Source: Lachnospiraceae bacterium (lineage in GTDB: Bacteria > Bacillota > Clostridia > Lachnospirales > Lachnospiraceae). From it: a stretch of DNA of 64,000 nucleotides. Below, one piece after another: positions 27,856 to 36,132 of the stretch. Below the pieces are notes generated by a model. It was not told the DNA's origin, searched no databases, and was given only the letters and a program-made list of their open reading frames with translations. The DNA lies in NCBI GenBank assembly GCA_017476665.1, contig JAFUZJ010000014.1:1-64000 (forward strand), written 5' to 3'. Each line of letters starts with the position of its first letter. Within the stretch, counting starts at the first letter, position 1. The position numbers and the translations under genes were made by a program.

Positions 27856-27879
27856 GTCCCGGGCGGCTTGAACCGATAT
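27853..27879 (+). promoter_or_regulatory. Candidate sigma-28 (FliA) promoter upstream of fliK
   Basis: TAAG (27853-27856), exactly 15 nt, then ACCGATAT (27872-27879), against the sigma-D/28 consensus TAAA-N15-GCCGATAT: 10 of 12 positions with perfect spacing. Lies 40 nt before the fliK start; the -35 overlaps the stop codon of the preceding gene. Confidence 0.5.
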
Positions 27880-27918
27880 AATAATTGATATTTAAAAATG
27901 CAGAAAGGAGGAATGCAG

Positions 27919-29283
27919 ATGGCGACAACACCCATCAAGGACGTAGGCAGTGTGATGAATCTGCAGGCTGCGATGAGCAATATGGCAGCAGGTGCGGCAA
28001 AGAACGCAGGGGACAGTTTTCAGTCTGTTCTGAACAATCAGACCGGTGCGGGAAAACAGGATGTCACAAAGAGCCAGCCGGTGAAAAACGCCGATAACAA
28101 GGCGAAACCCGGGGATGATCTGAGGGCGAAAGAGCATGCACGCAAGGATGTCCGGGCACAGAAGCCGCAGGAGGAATTGTCCAAGGAAGATCTGGAGAAG
28201 GCGGCGGAAGTCGTGGCGGCGGCAGCAAATGAGCTGATCGGGCAGATTGCGGATACCTTTGATGTACCTGTGGAGGAATTGCAGGAGCTGATGGTGCAGA
28301 TGGATCTGGAGCCGGCGGATCTGTTGAATCCGGAGAATCTGAACGCGTTTCTGCTTCAGGCAGGCGGCGTGGAAGACTCCATGGCGTTACTGACCAATGA
28401 AGAGATGTACGGCGATTTTCAGATGCTGATGGATCAGGCGGGAGAGCTGGCCGATTCGGTTGCCGGGGAACTGGCGGCGTTGCCGGACAGGACATTTGCG
28501 GCGGACGTGGAAGCAGAACCGGTTGATGCGGCGGACATGGAAGCGGAACCGGAGGAGGAAGAACCGATGCCTGATATGACCGGAAAGGCAGACAGAGCGG
28601 AGTTCGGCGAGCAGCCCGGACAGGTACGGACGCCCAAAGCGGAGGAGCATAAGCCGGATGCCGGCACAAACGCGGGTCATGCAAAACCGGAGAGAGACGG
28701 CGTAAAGCACGACGCACACGCAGGGGAAGGCAACCTGGTATTACAGACTATCCGAAATGAGGAGTTTGCCCCCGAACTGGAGGCGGTTCCGATGAGTGCA
28801 GGCAGCGAGGTTGATACACAGGACATCATGCGCCAGATCATGGATTACATGCGGGTGCAGATCAGACTGGATGAGACCAGCATGGAGATGCAGCTTCATC
28901 CCGCGAGCCTGGGTACGCTGCAGATCCAGGTGGAAGCCAAGGGCGGCGTGCTGACAGCGAATTTCATCACACAGAATGAGGCGGTGAAAGCGGCGCTGGA
29001 GAGCCAGATGGTGCAGCTGCAGGAGAATCTGGAGCAGCAGGGTCTCAAGGTGGAAGAAATCGAAGTGACCGTGGCGACTCATCAGTTCGAACAGAATCTG
29101 GATCAGCAGGGCAGAGACGGCGAGCAGTCCGGAGAGGCACAGGAAGCCAGACGCCCCAGAGTCAGAAGACTTCATCTGGGTGGGCCGGATGAGATGATCC
29201 CGCCGGAGGAGATGACGGAGGAAGACCGAATCACGGCAGAGATGATGGCGGCAAACGGCGGCACGGTGGACTACACCGCTTAA
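27919..29283 (+). CDS. fliK: Flagellar hook-length control protein FliK
   Basis: 454 residues. The first ~330 are low-complexity, rich in Glu/Ala/Asp/Met, the unstructured ruler part. The C-terminal Flg_hook domain is clear (LHPASLGTLQIQVEAKGGVL, FITQNEAVKAALESQMVQL, LEQQGLKVEEIEVTV); it signals the export switch through FlhB. Start ATG 27919 lies 7 nt after AAAGGAGG; ATGs at 27898 and 27913 are too far upstream of, or too close to, that site. Confidence 0.92.
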   Translation: MATTPIKDVGSVMNLQAAMSNMAAGAAKNAGDSFQSVLNNQTGAGKQDVTKSQPVKNADNKAKPGDDLRAKEHARKDVRAQKPQEELSKEDLEKAAEVVAAAANELIGQIADTFDVPVEELQELMVQMDLEPADLLNPENLNAFLLQAGGVEDSMALLTNEEMYGDFQMLMDQAGELADSVAGELAALPDRTFAADVEAEPVDAADMEAEPEEEEPMPDMTGKADRAEFGEQPGQVRTPKAEEHKPDAGTNAGHAKPERDGVKHDAHAGEGNLVLQTIRNEEFAPELEAVPMSAGSEVDTQDIMRQIMDYMRVQIRLDETSMEMQLHPASLGTLQIQVEAKGGVLTANFITQNEAVKAALESQMVQLQENLEQQGLKVEEIEVTVATHQFEQNLDQQGRDGEQSGEAQEARRPRVRRLHLGGPDEMIPPEEMTEEDRITAEMMAANGGTVDYTA

Positions 29284-29330
29284 GGAAGAACAATCAGAAA
29301 AGAGCAATCAGAAAAAGAAAGGAGAGAGCG

Positions 29331-30038
29331 ATGGCATCATTAGGAGCAATCATTGAGAACGGAAAGATTGTGGAGAGTGCTTCCCAGAGTTCGTTGAGTA
29401 AGAGCAAAGAAGCGTCTGCAAACAACGGCATGGATAAAGATGCTTTCCTGCAGCTTCTGGTAGCGCAGATGAAGTATCAGGATCCCATGGAGCCCACCTC
29501 CAACACAGAGTACATTGCGCAGTATGCGCAGTTTTCCCAGGTGGAGCAGATACAGAATATGGCATCCAGCATGAATCTGCAGCGTGCCAGCCAGCTGGTC
29601 GGGCAGGAGGTGCGCATGAAGACCACCACATCTTCGGGGGACACCAAATATGTGGAGGGCAGAGTAGATTACGTTTCTTACGAAGGAAACAAAGCGTATC
29701 TGTCGATCGATGAGTCCCTGTATTCCATCGATGATCTGGACACGGTGGTCGACGGTACATACAAAAATGCTTATGATCAGGCTATGAATTTTGTGATCGC
29801 AGTCAATAAGCTTCCTGCAATTGCAAACATTTCCGGTTCGGATCTGGATGCGGTTGATAATCTGAAAGCATTCTACGACGGCATGAGTGATTATGAGAAG
29901 TCTTATGTGGCAAAAGATGTGGTTGCAACACTGAACAAATATGTGGAAAAGGCTGCAGAGATCAGAAAAGCCGAGGAAGAGCAGTCGCAGGAGAATTCCG
30001 ATTCAGATGAAACCACAGATGCTGTAGATACGGAATAA
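29331..30038 (+). CDS. flgD: Flagellar hook capping/scaffold protein FlgD with extra C-terminal module
   Basis: 235 residues. N-terminal FlgD signature (DKDAFLQLLVAQMKYQDPME, then PTSNTEYIAQYAQFSQVEQI) at residues 35-75 and a short beta domain to ~143. Unusual: residues ~150-212 form an added helical module (LPAIANISGSDLDAV..., YDGMSDYEKSYV...) resembling three-helix repeats of Firmicute surface proteins, followed by an acidic tail (EEEQSQENSDSDETT). FlgD caps the growing hook, so the module would sit at the hook tip during assembly. AAAGGAGAGAG precedes the ATG. Confidence 0.92.
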   Translation: MASLGAIIENGKIVESASQSSLSKSKEASANNGMDKDAFLQLLVAQMKYQDPMEPTSNTEYIAQYAQFSQVEQIQNMASSMNLQRASQLVGQEVRMKTTTSSGDTKYVEGRVDYVSYEGNKAYLSIDESLYSIDDLDTVVDGTYKNAYDQAMNFVIAVNKLPAIANISGSDLDAVDNLKAFYDGMSDYEKSYVAKDVVATLNKYVEKAAEIRKAEEEQSQENSDSDETTDAVDTE

Positions 30039-30072
30039 ACTGCGGAATGATACGGGGTGAAAGGAGGAAATG

Positions 30073-30489
30073 ATGAGTCATATCAACATTCAGAATCAGA
30101 ATTTCCTTTCGATCGAGCAGCTGACGGACAGATATTTCAATCAGACCGGAAAGGCAGAGGGGCAGTCAGATCAGACAGAGCTTTCCTTTCAGGACGTTCT
30201 GAAGCAGAAAACCTTGGAGGAGACTTCACCGGAACAGGAACTCAGATTTTCAAAGCACGCTTCGGGAAGATTGAACGAGCGGGGGATTGAACTGAGCGAC
30301 GGACAGTTGGAGAGGCTCGAGGACGGAGTCCGCAGGGCAGGACAGAAGGGAATCAAGGATTCACTGGTCATTGTGGATGATCTGGCATTTATCGTAAATG
30401 TGCCGAATAACACCGTGGTGACCGCTATGGACAGTACACAGACAACCGAAAATGTTTTTACAAATATCAACGGAGCAGTGATCATGTAA
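30073..30489 (+). CDS. Conserved flagellar operon protein (TIGR02530-like)
   Basis: 138 residues between flgD and flgE. The block RFSKHASGRLNERGIELSDG, then RRAGQKGIKDSLVIVDD and AFIVNVPNNTVVTAMD, matches the conserved 'flagellar operon protein' family found at this position in Clostridia and Bacillus relatives. Its biochemical role is not established to my knowledge. Two adjacent ATGs at 30070 and 30073; the second has better spacing (5 nt) to AAGGAGG. Confidence 0.8.
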   Translation: MSHINIQNQNFLSIEQLTDRYFNQTGKAEGQSDQTELSFQDVLKQKTLEETSPEQELRFSKHASGRLNERGIELSDGQLERLEDGVRRAGQKGIKDSLVIVDDLAFIVNVPNNTVVTAMDSTQTTENVFTNINGAVIM

Positions 30490-30587
30490 GCCGGACCTCA
30501 CAAGGAAGTTTACAGGACAGGTTACAAGAAGACATTCCTGAATGACAGAGGGAATGCGGCTCCGGGAAAATAGGAGGAACAAGCACT

Positions 30588-32321
30588 ATGATGAGATCAT
30601 TGTATGCCGGCGTATCCGGCTTAAAGACCCACCAGACCAAGATGGACGTTATCGGTAACAACATCGCGAACGTAAATACAACTGCATATAAGTCAAGCTC
30701 CATCACCTTCAGCGAGCTGATGAGCCAGACCACACAGAGCGCCAGCGGTCCCAACGCGACCACCGGTGTGGGCGGTATCAATGCGAGACAGGTCGGTCTG
30801 GGCGTAAAGGCAGGCGCTATTAACTTAAACATTACCGGACAGGGTGCCAGCCAGTCCACCGGAAATCCTTTCGATATCATGATCAACGGGGAGAATTTCT
30901 TCGTGGTATCCAACGGACAGGAGAATTTCTTCACCAGAGAGGGTTCGTTCTATGTGGATGGTGCCGGAAACCTTGCCATGACCAGTAACGGTTACAACGT
31001 TATGGGGTGGCAGGTGGATGACTACACCGGCGCAATCAAGCAGGATACCGTGAGCGCGCTGCGCATCATGAGCGCCGCAAATATGACATATCCGCCCGAG
31101 GCGACTTCCAAGGCGTATATTTCCGGTATTTTGGATAAAAACGATACGGATGTGACCAGTGCCAACGGTAAGGTTGTGAATCTGAACATCTATGACAATC
31201 TGGGTTACAGCTATACTGCAAGAATGATCTTCAGACAGTCTTCCGATCCCAATGTTTATGGGTTGGAGTTTAATAAACTGCTGGATTCCAAGGGCAATGA
31301 AGTGGAGATGACCGAAGCCCAGAGACAGGCGGCGTTCGGCGGCGCAGAGACCATGGAGAAAGAGACTAATATTGAGTTGGGCAAGAGTTATGCATGGGAC
31401 GCTTCCGGAAACCTGTCCGTCAACGGTGAGACCATTGTGTATGCTACCGGCAATACAGATTATCCTTACAGTACGGTTTCGAACTTTGCGGATCTGACCG
31501 ATGAGCAGAAAGCGGCGCAGAATGAAAAGGCGATCTCGCTGATCGCAAAAGCCTACGGCTATGAAGGATCCGAAAATGAATTCCTCAATCTGAAAATTCC
31601 CGTAGCGGTGGGGGATGATACCCAGAATTACAGCATTCAGCAGATCATCAGTCAGTCGGTGGAAGCGCTGTCCGGCAAAACGCTGGCGAACACGCTCGGC
31701 TCCGGTGCTGTATCCCCGGGACGCGCGTATTACGGATTTGAAGTGCAGTTCAATCCGGACAACGGTGAAATTGCCAAAGTCGGTGCCAGCGGTACCAACT
31801 TTGTGACGAATCTGAAGTTAGCTGACATGGGAGAGGAATTCACCAATTTCTCCAACATTGAGATCGACCTTTCGGAGATTTCCATGTTTGATAACAAGGG
31901 AACTTCCACAGTGGCGGCGACCAGCGGTGACTTTGATGGCGTAGGTACCGGAAGACGCCTGGGAGATATGATCGGCGTGTCCGTTCAGAACAACGGTATG
32001 ATCTATGCCAGCTACGATAACGGTATGACCAAGCTGTTAGGGCAGATCGCCACGGCGGCATTTGCCAACGCTTCCGGTCTGGAGAGAGCGGGAGATAATC
32101 TGTACTCTGCAACCCTGAACTCCGGCGTATTTGACGGCGTGGGTGTGGATATTACCGCAAACGGCGGCTATATGTCCACCGGTATGTTGGAGATGAGTAA
32201 TGTGGATCTGTCCTCCGAGTTTACGGAGATGATCACCACACAGAGAGGCTTCCAGGCAAACAGCCGTATCATCACAGTATCCGATACGCTTCTGGAGGAA
32301 CTGACCAATCTGAAGAGATAA
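30588..32321 (+). CDS. flgE: Flagellar hook protein FlgE
   Basis: 577 residues, exported and polymerised into the hook. N-terminal LYAGVSGLKTHQTKMDVIGN and NIANVNTTAYKS; the C-terminal D0 helix (SNVDLSSEFTEMITTQRGFQ, ANSRIITVSDTLLEEL) is the axial-protein signature. The large middle part makes it a hook rather than a rod (FlgF/FlgG) protein. Longer than many FlgE (400-450), suggesting an enlarged surface domain. Followed by two hairpins that look like a transcription stop. Confidence 0.93.
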   Translation: MMRSLYAGVSGLKTHQTKMDVIGNNIANVNTTAYKSSSITFSELMSQTTQSASGPNATTGVGGINARQVGLGVKAGAINLNITGQGASQSTGNPFDIMINGENFFVVSNGQENFFTREGSFYVDGAGNLAMTSNGYNVMGWQVDDYTGAIKQDTVSALRIMSAANMTYPPEATSKAYISGILDKNDTDVTSANGKVVNLNIYDNLGYSYTARMIFRQSSDPNVYGLEFNKLLDSKGNEVEMTEAQRQAAFGGAETMEKETNIELGKSYAWDASGNLSVNGETIVYATGNTDYPYSTVSNFADLTDEQKAAQNEKAISLIAKAYGYEGSENEFLNLKIPVAVGDDTQNYSIQQIISQSVEALSGKTLANTLGSGAVSPGRAYYGFEVQFNPDNGEIAKVGASGTNFVTNLKLADMGEEFTNFSNIEIDLSEISMFDNKGTSTVAATSGDFDGVGTGRRLGDMIGVSVQNNGMIYASYDNGMTKLLGQIATAAFANASGLERAGDNLYSATLNSGVFDGVGVDITANGGYMSTGMLEMSNVDLSSEFTEMITTQRGFQANSRIITVSDTLLEELTNLKR

Positions 32322-32323
32322 AA

Positions 32324-32352
32324 GGATGAAAAATTCATAGAATTTTTCATCC
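32324..32352 (+). terminator. Hairpin 1 after flgE
   Basis: Perfect 13-bp stem GGATGAAAAATTC / GAATTTTTCATCC with loop ATA, 2 bp after the flgE stop. No T-run follows; it may be an mRNA 3'-end stabiliser working with the next hairpin. Confidence 0.6.
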
Positions 32353-32354
32353 GC

Positions 32355-32386
32355 GAAAACGCCGCTTAGCGGCGTTTTCCGTTCTT
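32355..32386 (+). terminator. Terminator-like hairpin 2 after flgE
   Basis: Perfect 11-bp GC-rich stem GAAAACGCCGC (32355-32365) / GCGGCGTTTTC (32369-32379), loop TTA, with T-rich sequence in and after the right arm (TTTTCCGTTCTT). Likely a partial or full transcription stop that divides the cluster between flgE and flbD. Confidence 0.7.
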
Positions 32387-32432
32387 ATATATCCGGTGAT
32401 ATAGCTGTGATGCAAGGCAATTTCGCAGGTGC

Positions 32433-32574
32433 ACCCGGCTATATGATATACTTCACAAGCAGGGGCGTTTGAGGACGCCGGCACTTAGGCAGCGCATTTT
32501 GCTGCCTTAGTGTTCGTTGCGTCCGAAATCGAACGAGAGGTGTACCCTGCGGTGAAGTATATCATAGGCCGGGT
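32433..32574 (-). repeat. Dispersed palindromic element, copy 3 (inverted) between flgE and flbD
   Basis: Read on the minus strand it aligns over its length with copy 2 (41529): shared TATACTTCACCGCA, ACACTAA.GCAGCA, CGCTGC.TAAGTGCCG.CGT and TGAAGTATA. Outer arms ACCCGGC... pair with each other and differ from those of copy 2. Hairpin A here is TCGTTCG / CGCAACGA, changed on both sides relative to copy 2; hairpin B is GGCAGC / GCTGCC. With the terminator hairpins it accounts for most of the 282-bp gap 32322-32603; no gene seen. Confidence 0.8.
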
Positions 32575-32603
32575 TGGCTGCTGATAAAGCGGGAGGATAA
32601 GAC

Positions 32604-32789
32604 ATGATCGAGGTTACAAAACTGAACGGCGTGAAAATACTGGTAAATCCCCATTTATTGGAAATTGTGGAAGAAACGCCGGATACAGTGCTTACTTTGA
32701 CCACAGGCAAAAAAATAATTGTAAAAGAAAGTAGACAAGAGATTAAAAATCTAGTAAAATTGTATCGAAAGGATATTCTGGCAGATTAG
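32604..32789 (+). CDS. flbD: Flagellar protein FlbD/SwrD family
   Basis: 61 residues: MIEVTKLNGVKILVNPHLLE, then TPDTVLTLTTGKKIIVKES, the FlbD/SwrD family pattern (C-terminal part VKLYRKDIL). In B. subtilis SwrD raises motor torque, possibly acting on the stator; its position just before motA/motB fits that. Strong GGGAGGA ribosome site. First gene after the flgE terminators and palindromic element, so it may start a transcription unit, though I see no clear promoter. Confidence 0.9.
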   Translation: MIEVTKLNGVKILVNPHLLEIVEETPDTVLTLTTGKKIIVKESRQEIKNLVKLYRKDILAD

Positions 32790-32849
32790 ATTCCGTTAGA
32801 GATAAATCCTTTGCGGATTAATATATACAGAAGGTTTAGGTGGAGTTAG

Positions 32850-33638
32850 GTGGATATTGCATCACTGGTAGGTTTCCTTTTTTGTTTTGCCATGTTGATA
32901 TTCGGTATTTTGAGTAGTGCAGGCTTGACGGGTATTATACGTTACCTGGATCTGCCTTCGGCCATCATCACGTTCGGTGGTGCGCTGGGGGCTACTTTGT
33001 GTTCTTTCACGATGGCTGATTTTGTGGCCGGGCTGAAGACATTTACCCTGATCTTTAAGATGCCGGCACTGGATACCTCCGAAATGATCAAAAAAATCAT
33101 AGATTTGTCCAATGTAGCCCGGAAAGAGGGCCTTTTGTCGTTGGAGGAAGCGGCCTCCGATCTGGACGAGCCTTTTCTGAAAAAGGGCATCCTGCTGATC
33201 GTAGACGGTACGGATCCCGATCTGGTCAGAGGAATCCTGGAGACGGAGCTGGTCAATGCAGAGGGCAGACACAAGAATCTGATCGGATTCTGGGATGCGC
33301 TTGGCGCCATGGGACCCGCGTGGGGTATGATCGGTACCCTGATCGGTCTGGTAAATATGCTTTACAACATGTCGGACGCGAGTTCTATTGGACCTTCCAT
33401 GGCCGTGGCATTGATCACCACATTGTACGGTTCCCTGCTGGCAAACTGGATCTGCGGACCTGTAGCCAATAAGCTGAAGGCGGACAATGCGACAGAGATG
33501 ACGCAGAAAGAAGTTATGATCGAGGGACTTCTGTCGATACAGGCAGGCGAAAATCCCCGTGTCATTGAGGAAAAGTTAAAATCGTTCCTTGCACCTAAGG
33601 ACAGAACGAGTTCTGAGGAAGCAGGAGGTGAGGAGTAA
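32850..33638 (+). CDS. motA: Flagellar motor stator subunit MotA
   Basis: 262 residues, proton (or sodium) channel subunit with four membrane helices (near 5-25, 32-52, 150-170, 180-200) and a charged cytoplasmic loop that touches FliG. The block MGPAWGMIGTLIGLVNML carries the conserved Pro of helix 3. Starts with GTG; GGTGGAG lies just upstream. Whether protons or sodium drive it cannot be read with confidence. Confidence 0.95.
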   Translation: MDIASLVGFLFCFAMLIFGILSSAGLTGIIRYLDLPSAIITFGGALGATLCSFTMADFVAGLKTFTLIFKMPALDTSEMIKKIIDLSNVARKEGLLSLEEAASDLDEPFLKKGILLIVDGTDPDLVRGILETELVNAEGRHKNLIGFWDALGAMGPAWGMIGTLIGLVNMLYNMSDASSIGPSMAVALITTLYGSLLANWICGPVANKLKADNATEMTQKEVMIEGLLSIQAGENPRVIEEKLKSFLAPKDRTSSEEAGGEE

Positions 33639-34463
33639 GTGGCAAAGAGAAAACCTGAAGATCCGCCAGCCGGGTCCCCGGCGTGGATGGCGACTTTCAG
33701 TGATTTGATGAACCTTTTGCTTTGTTTCTTTGTGCTCCTTTTTTCCATGTCATCGATTGAAGAAGCAAAGTGGATCGCATTCGTAACGGCGGTAAACAAT
33801 AGCATCAGCGTGTTCAGCGGCGGCGCAACATCAATCGGCGACGGAATTCTGGTCAGCAACGGCGTGAGCCAGCTGAATGAGTTGAGCGACTATATGAACA
33901 GTACAGGAAAGCTGGCTGATTCCGATTCGGCTGAAAATAAACTGGAAGAGTATCAGAAGAGCGGCGATATCGAGATGCTGCAGGAGGCTTTGGAGGAACA
34001 ACAGCTGCAGAATAATGAGGAACTGGCGGAATTGGTGGATGAGGCCATCAATGAGGGGAAGCTTTCAGACCAGATCGATGTGACGTTTACGGCGCAGTAT
34101 GTCCAGCTCACCATGAAAGGTGCGATCCTGTTTGATTCCGGAAGCGCGGAACTGAGGGAGGAATCATACCCGGTGCTGGATAAGGTCGGCGTGATTCTGG
34201 AGCGCTACGCCAAGGGTGAGATCGAGATTGAAGGTCATACGGACAATGTGCCCATCAACAGTGCCAGATATGCCAGCAATGAGGAGCTTTCCAGCGCCAG
34301 GGCGCTGACGGTATTTTATTATCTGTCACAGAATACATATCTTGACATCACCAATCTGAAACATGCAGGTATGGGTGAGAGGATACCGATTGCGGACAAT
34401 TCCACAGCGGAGGGCAGAAGCAAGAACCGGCGCGTGGAAATCCGGATGTATAATCCGTCCTGA
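33639..34463 (+). CDS. motB: Flagellar motor stator subunit MotB
   Basis: 274 residues. Short cytoplasmic N-terminus (PPAGSPAWMATF), a single membrane helix with the ion-carrying Asp22 (FSDLMNLLLCFFVLLFSM), a plug/linker, and a C-terminal OmpA-type peptidoglycan-binding domain (IEIEGHTDNVPINSARYASN, EGRSKNRRVEI). GTG start directly abuts the motA stop, with GGAGGTGAGGAG inside the motA end, so the stator subunits are translationally coupled. Confidence 0.96.
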   Translation: MAKRKPEDPPAGSPAWMATFSDLMNLLLCFFVLLFSMSSIEEAKWIAFVTAVNNSISVFSGGATSIGDGILVSNGVSQLNELSDYMNSTGKLADSDSAENKLEEYQKSGDIEMLQEALEEQQLQNNEELAELVDEAINEGKLSDQIDVTFTAQYVQLTMKGAILFDSGSAELREESYPVLDKVGVILERYAKGEIEIEGHTDNVPINSARYASNEELSSARALTVFYYLSQNTYLDITNLKHAGMGERIPIADNSTAEGRSKNRRVEIRMYNPS

Positions 34464-34516
34464 GACAGGAAGTCTGTTAAATTAAGAATTTGAAGTGAGA
34501 GAGGTTAGGACCTGTA

Positions 34517-35074
34517 ATGAAAAAGAATTTGCTGTCCGTTATTATTTTGGCGTTATTGATCGTAAATATCGCGCTGACCGCTGTGATGATGTTTAATGTG
34601 ACCAGCACCAACAAGAAGGTGGCAAACCTGATCGGGAACATTGCAACCGTGATGAATCTGGAACTCACGACACCGGGGGAGGCGGAGCAGAAGCCGGAAA
34701 TCTCGCCGGCGGATACAGAAGTTTATTCCGTTGCGGGTTCCATGACTTTGGCGCTGGCGCCGGAGACGACTGTGGATTCCAACGGAAAGTCTGTCACAAA
34801 GCAGAATTATCTGATGTGCAACGTTTCGTTTTCTGTGAACACCAAGCATGAAGATTATAAGACGTACGGTTCCGCAGAGGCATTGGCCAACAGAGAAGCT
34901 TTGATCAAGGATGCGATCAGTTCTGTGGTCAGCAAGCATACGTTGAGTGAACTGCAGGCAGATCCCGGTATGGAAGGTCTGAAAGCGGAGATTCTGCAGG
35001 CGGTACAGGGAATTTATCAGAGTGATTTTATCTATAAAGTTTTAGTCAGTGATGTGAAGTTCGCTGCGCAATAA
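34517..35074 (+). CDS. fliL: Flagellar basal body-associated protein FliL
   Basis: 185 residues with one N-terminal membrane helix (about 5-28) and an extracytoplasmic domain with the FliL pattern (LMCNVSFSVNTKHEDY, EALIKDAISSVVSKHT, FIYKVLVSDVKF). FliL rings around stators and supports torque. Somewhat longer than Bacillus FliL (140). Placed between motB and fliM as in many Clostridia. Confidence 0.88.
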   Translation: MKKNLLSVIILALLIVNIALTAVMMFNVTSTNKKVANLIGNIATVMNLELTTPGEAEQKPEISPADTEVYSVAGSMTLALAPETTVDSNGKSVTKQNYLMCNVSFSVNTKHEDYKTYGSAEALANREALIKDAISSVVSKHTLSELQADPGMEGLKAEILQAVQGIYQSDFIYKVLVSDVKFAAQ

Positions 35075-35148
35075 AGCAGTCTTGAGCGGATGAGACAAGG
35101 CTTTACGCCGTTTATTGCGGAGTAGGGCAAATGAGGAGGTGAGGACTT

Positions 35149-36129
35149 GTGGGCGAGGTTCTATCGCAAAGTGAAATAGACAACTTACTTGCGGCATTGT
35201 CTACCGGAGAGTTGGATGTAGACAACATCCAACCGGGTGACGAGAAACAAGTAAAAAATTACGATTTCAGCCGCCCGACCAAGTTCTCAAAAGAGCATTT
35301 AAGGACGTTAGAGATTATCTACGAGCATTACGGACGTCTGGTTTCCACGAATCTGCCGGTATATCTGCGCAAGAATGTGCAGGTCACGGTGGCCAGTTCG
35401 GAGACAGTTACATTCAGCGAATTTACCAATGCGTTGTCCAACCCGAGTATTTTGGGGATTATTAATTTTACGCCCCTGAACGGCACGATCATCATCGATC
35501 TGGCCACCAATCTGGCGTATGCCATGTTAGACAGGATGCTGGGGGGCATGGGAATCCCGTTGGAGAAGAAGCGGGAGTTTTCCGAGATAGAATTATCCAT
35601 TATTCAGAAAATATTGATCATGTTGACGCAGCTTTTGCGGGAGCCATGGAAAAATGTACTGGATATTGCACCGGTTCTGAGCAGAGTGGAGACGAATCCG
35701 CAGTTTGCCCAGGTGATCGCGCCGAATGACATGATCGCGATCATTACACTGAACATTAAGATCGGGGACGTGGAAGGATTTATCAATTTCTGTCTGCCGT
35801 TCTTTACGCTTGAGGACGTGATGGACCGACTGAATACGAAGTACTGGTTTGCGTCCATGCAGGAGAATCACGACGAGAATTACGAAGAATATATTGAAAC
35901 GCTTGTGCGGAAGGTGGATGTGCCCATCAAGGCAGTGCTTGGAAAGAGTTATATATCTGTCAGCGATTTCCTGAATCTGCAGGTCGGCGACTGCATCAGA
36001 CTGGATGCAAAAGTTGAGAATGATATGGAAGTATATGTTGGAAATATCAGAAAGTTTACCGCTCTGCCCGGCGCAAATAACGATGCTTATGCTGTGCGGA
36101 TCACATCGGTAATCAGAGAGGAGGACTAG
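35149..36129 (+). CDS. fliM: Flagellar motor switch protein FliM
   Basis: 326 residues. N-terminal CheY-P-binding peptide LSQSEIDNLLAAL (residues 5-17), middle CheC-like domain (FSRPTKFSKEHLRTLEIIYE, then the GGMG region), and a C-terminal SpoA domain. GTG start with GAGGAGGTGA upstream. Works with FliG and FliY as the C-ring that changes rotation sense. Confidence 0.96.
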   Translation: MGEVLSQSEIDNLLAALSTGELDVDNIQPGDEKQVKNYDFSRPTKFSKEHLRTLEIIYEHYGRLVSTNLPVYLRKNVQVTVASSETVTFSEFTNALSNPSILGIINFTPLNGTIIIDLATNLAYAMLDRMLGGMGIPLEKKREFSEIELSIIQKILIMLTQLLREPWKNVLDIAPVLSRVETNPQFAQVIAPNDMIAIITLNIKIGDVEGFINFCLPFFTLEDVMDRLNTKYWFASMQENHDENYEEYIETLVRKVDVPIKAVLGKSYISVSDFLNLQVGDCIRLDAKVENDMEVYVGNIRKFTALPGANNDAYAVRITSVIREED

Positions 36130-36132
36130 AAA

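Noticed and set aside
35075-35148. Sigma-28 promoter before fliM (TAAA ... GCGGATGA)
   Set aside because: The -35 to -10 spacing is 10 nt instead of 15.
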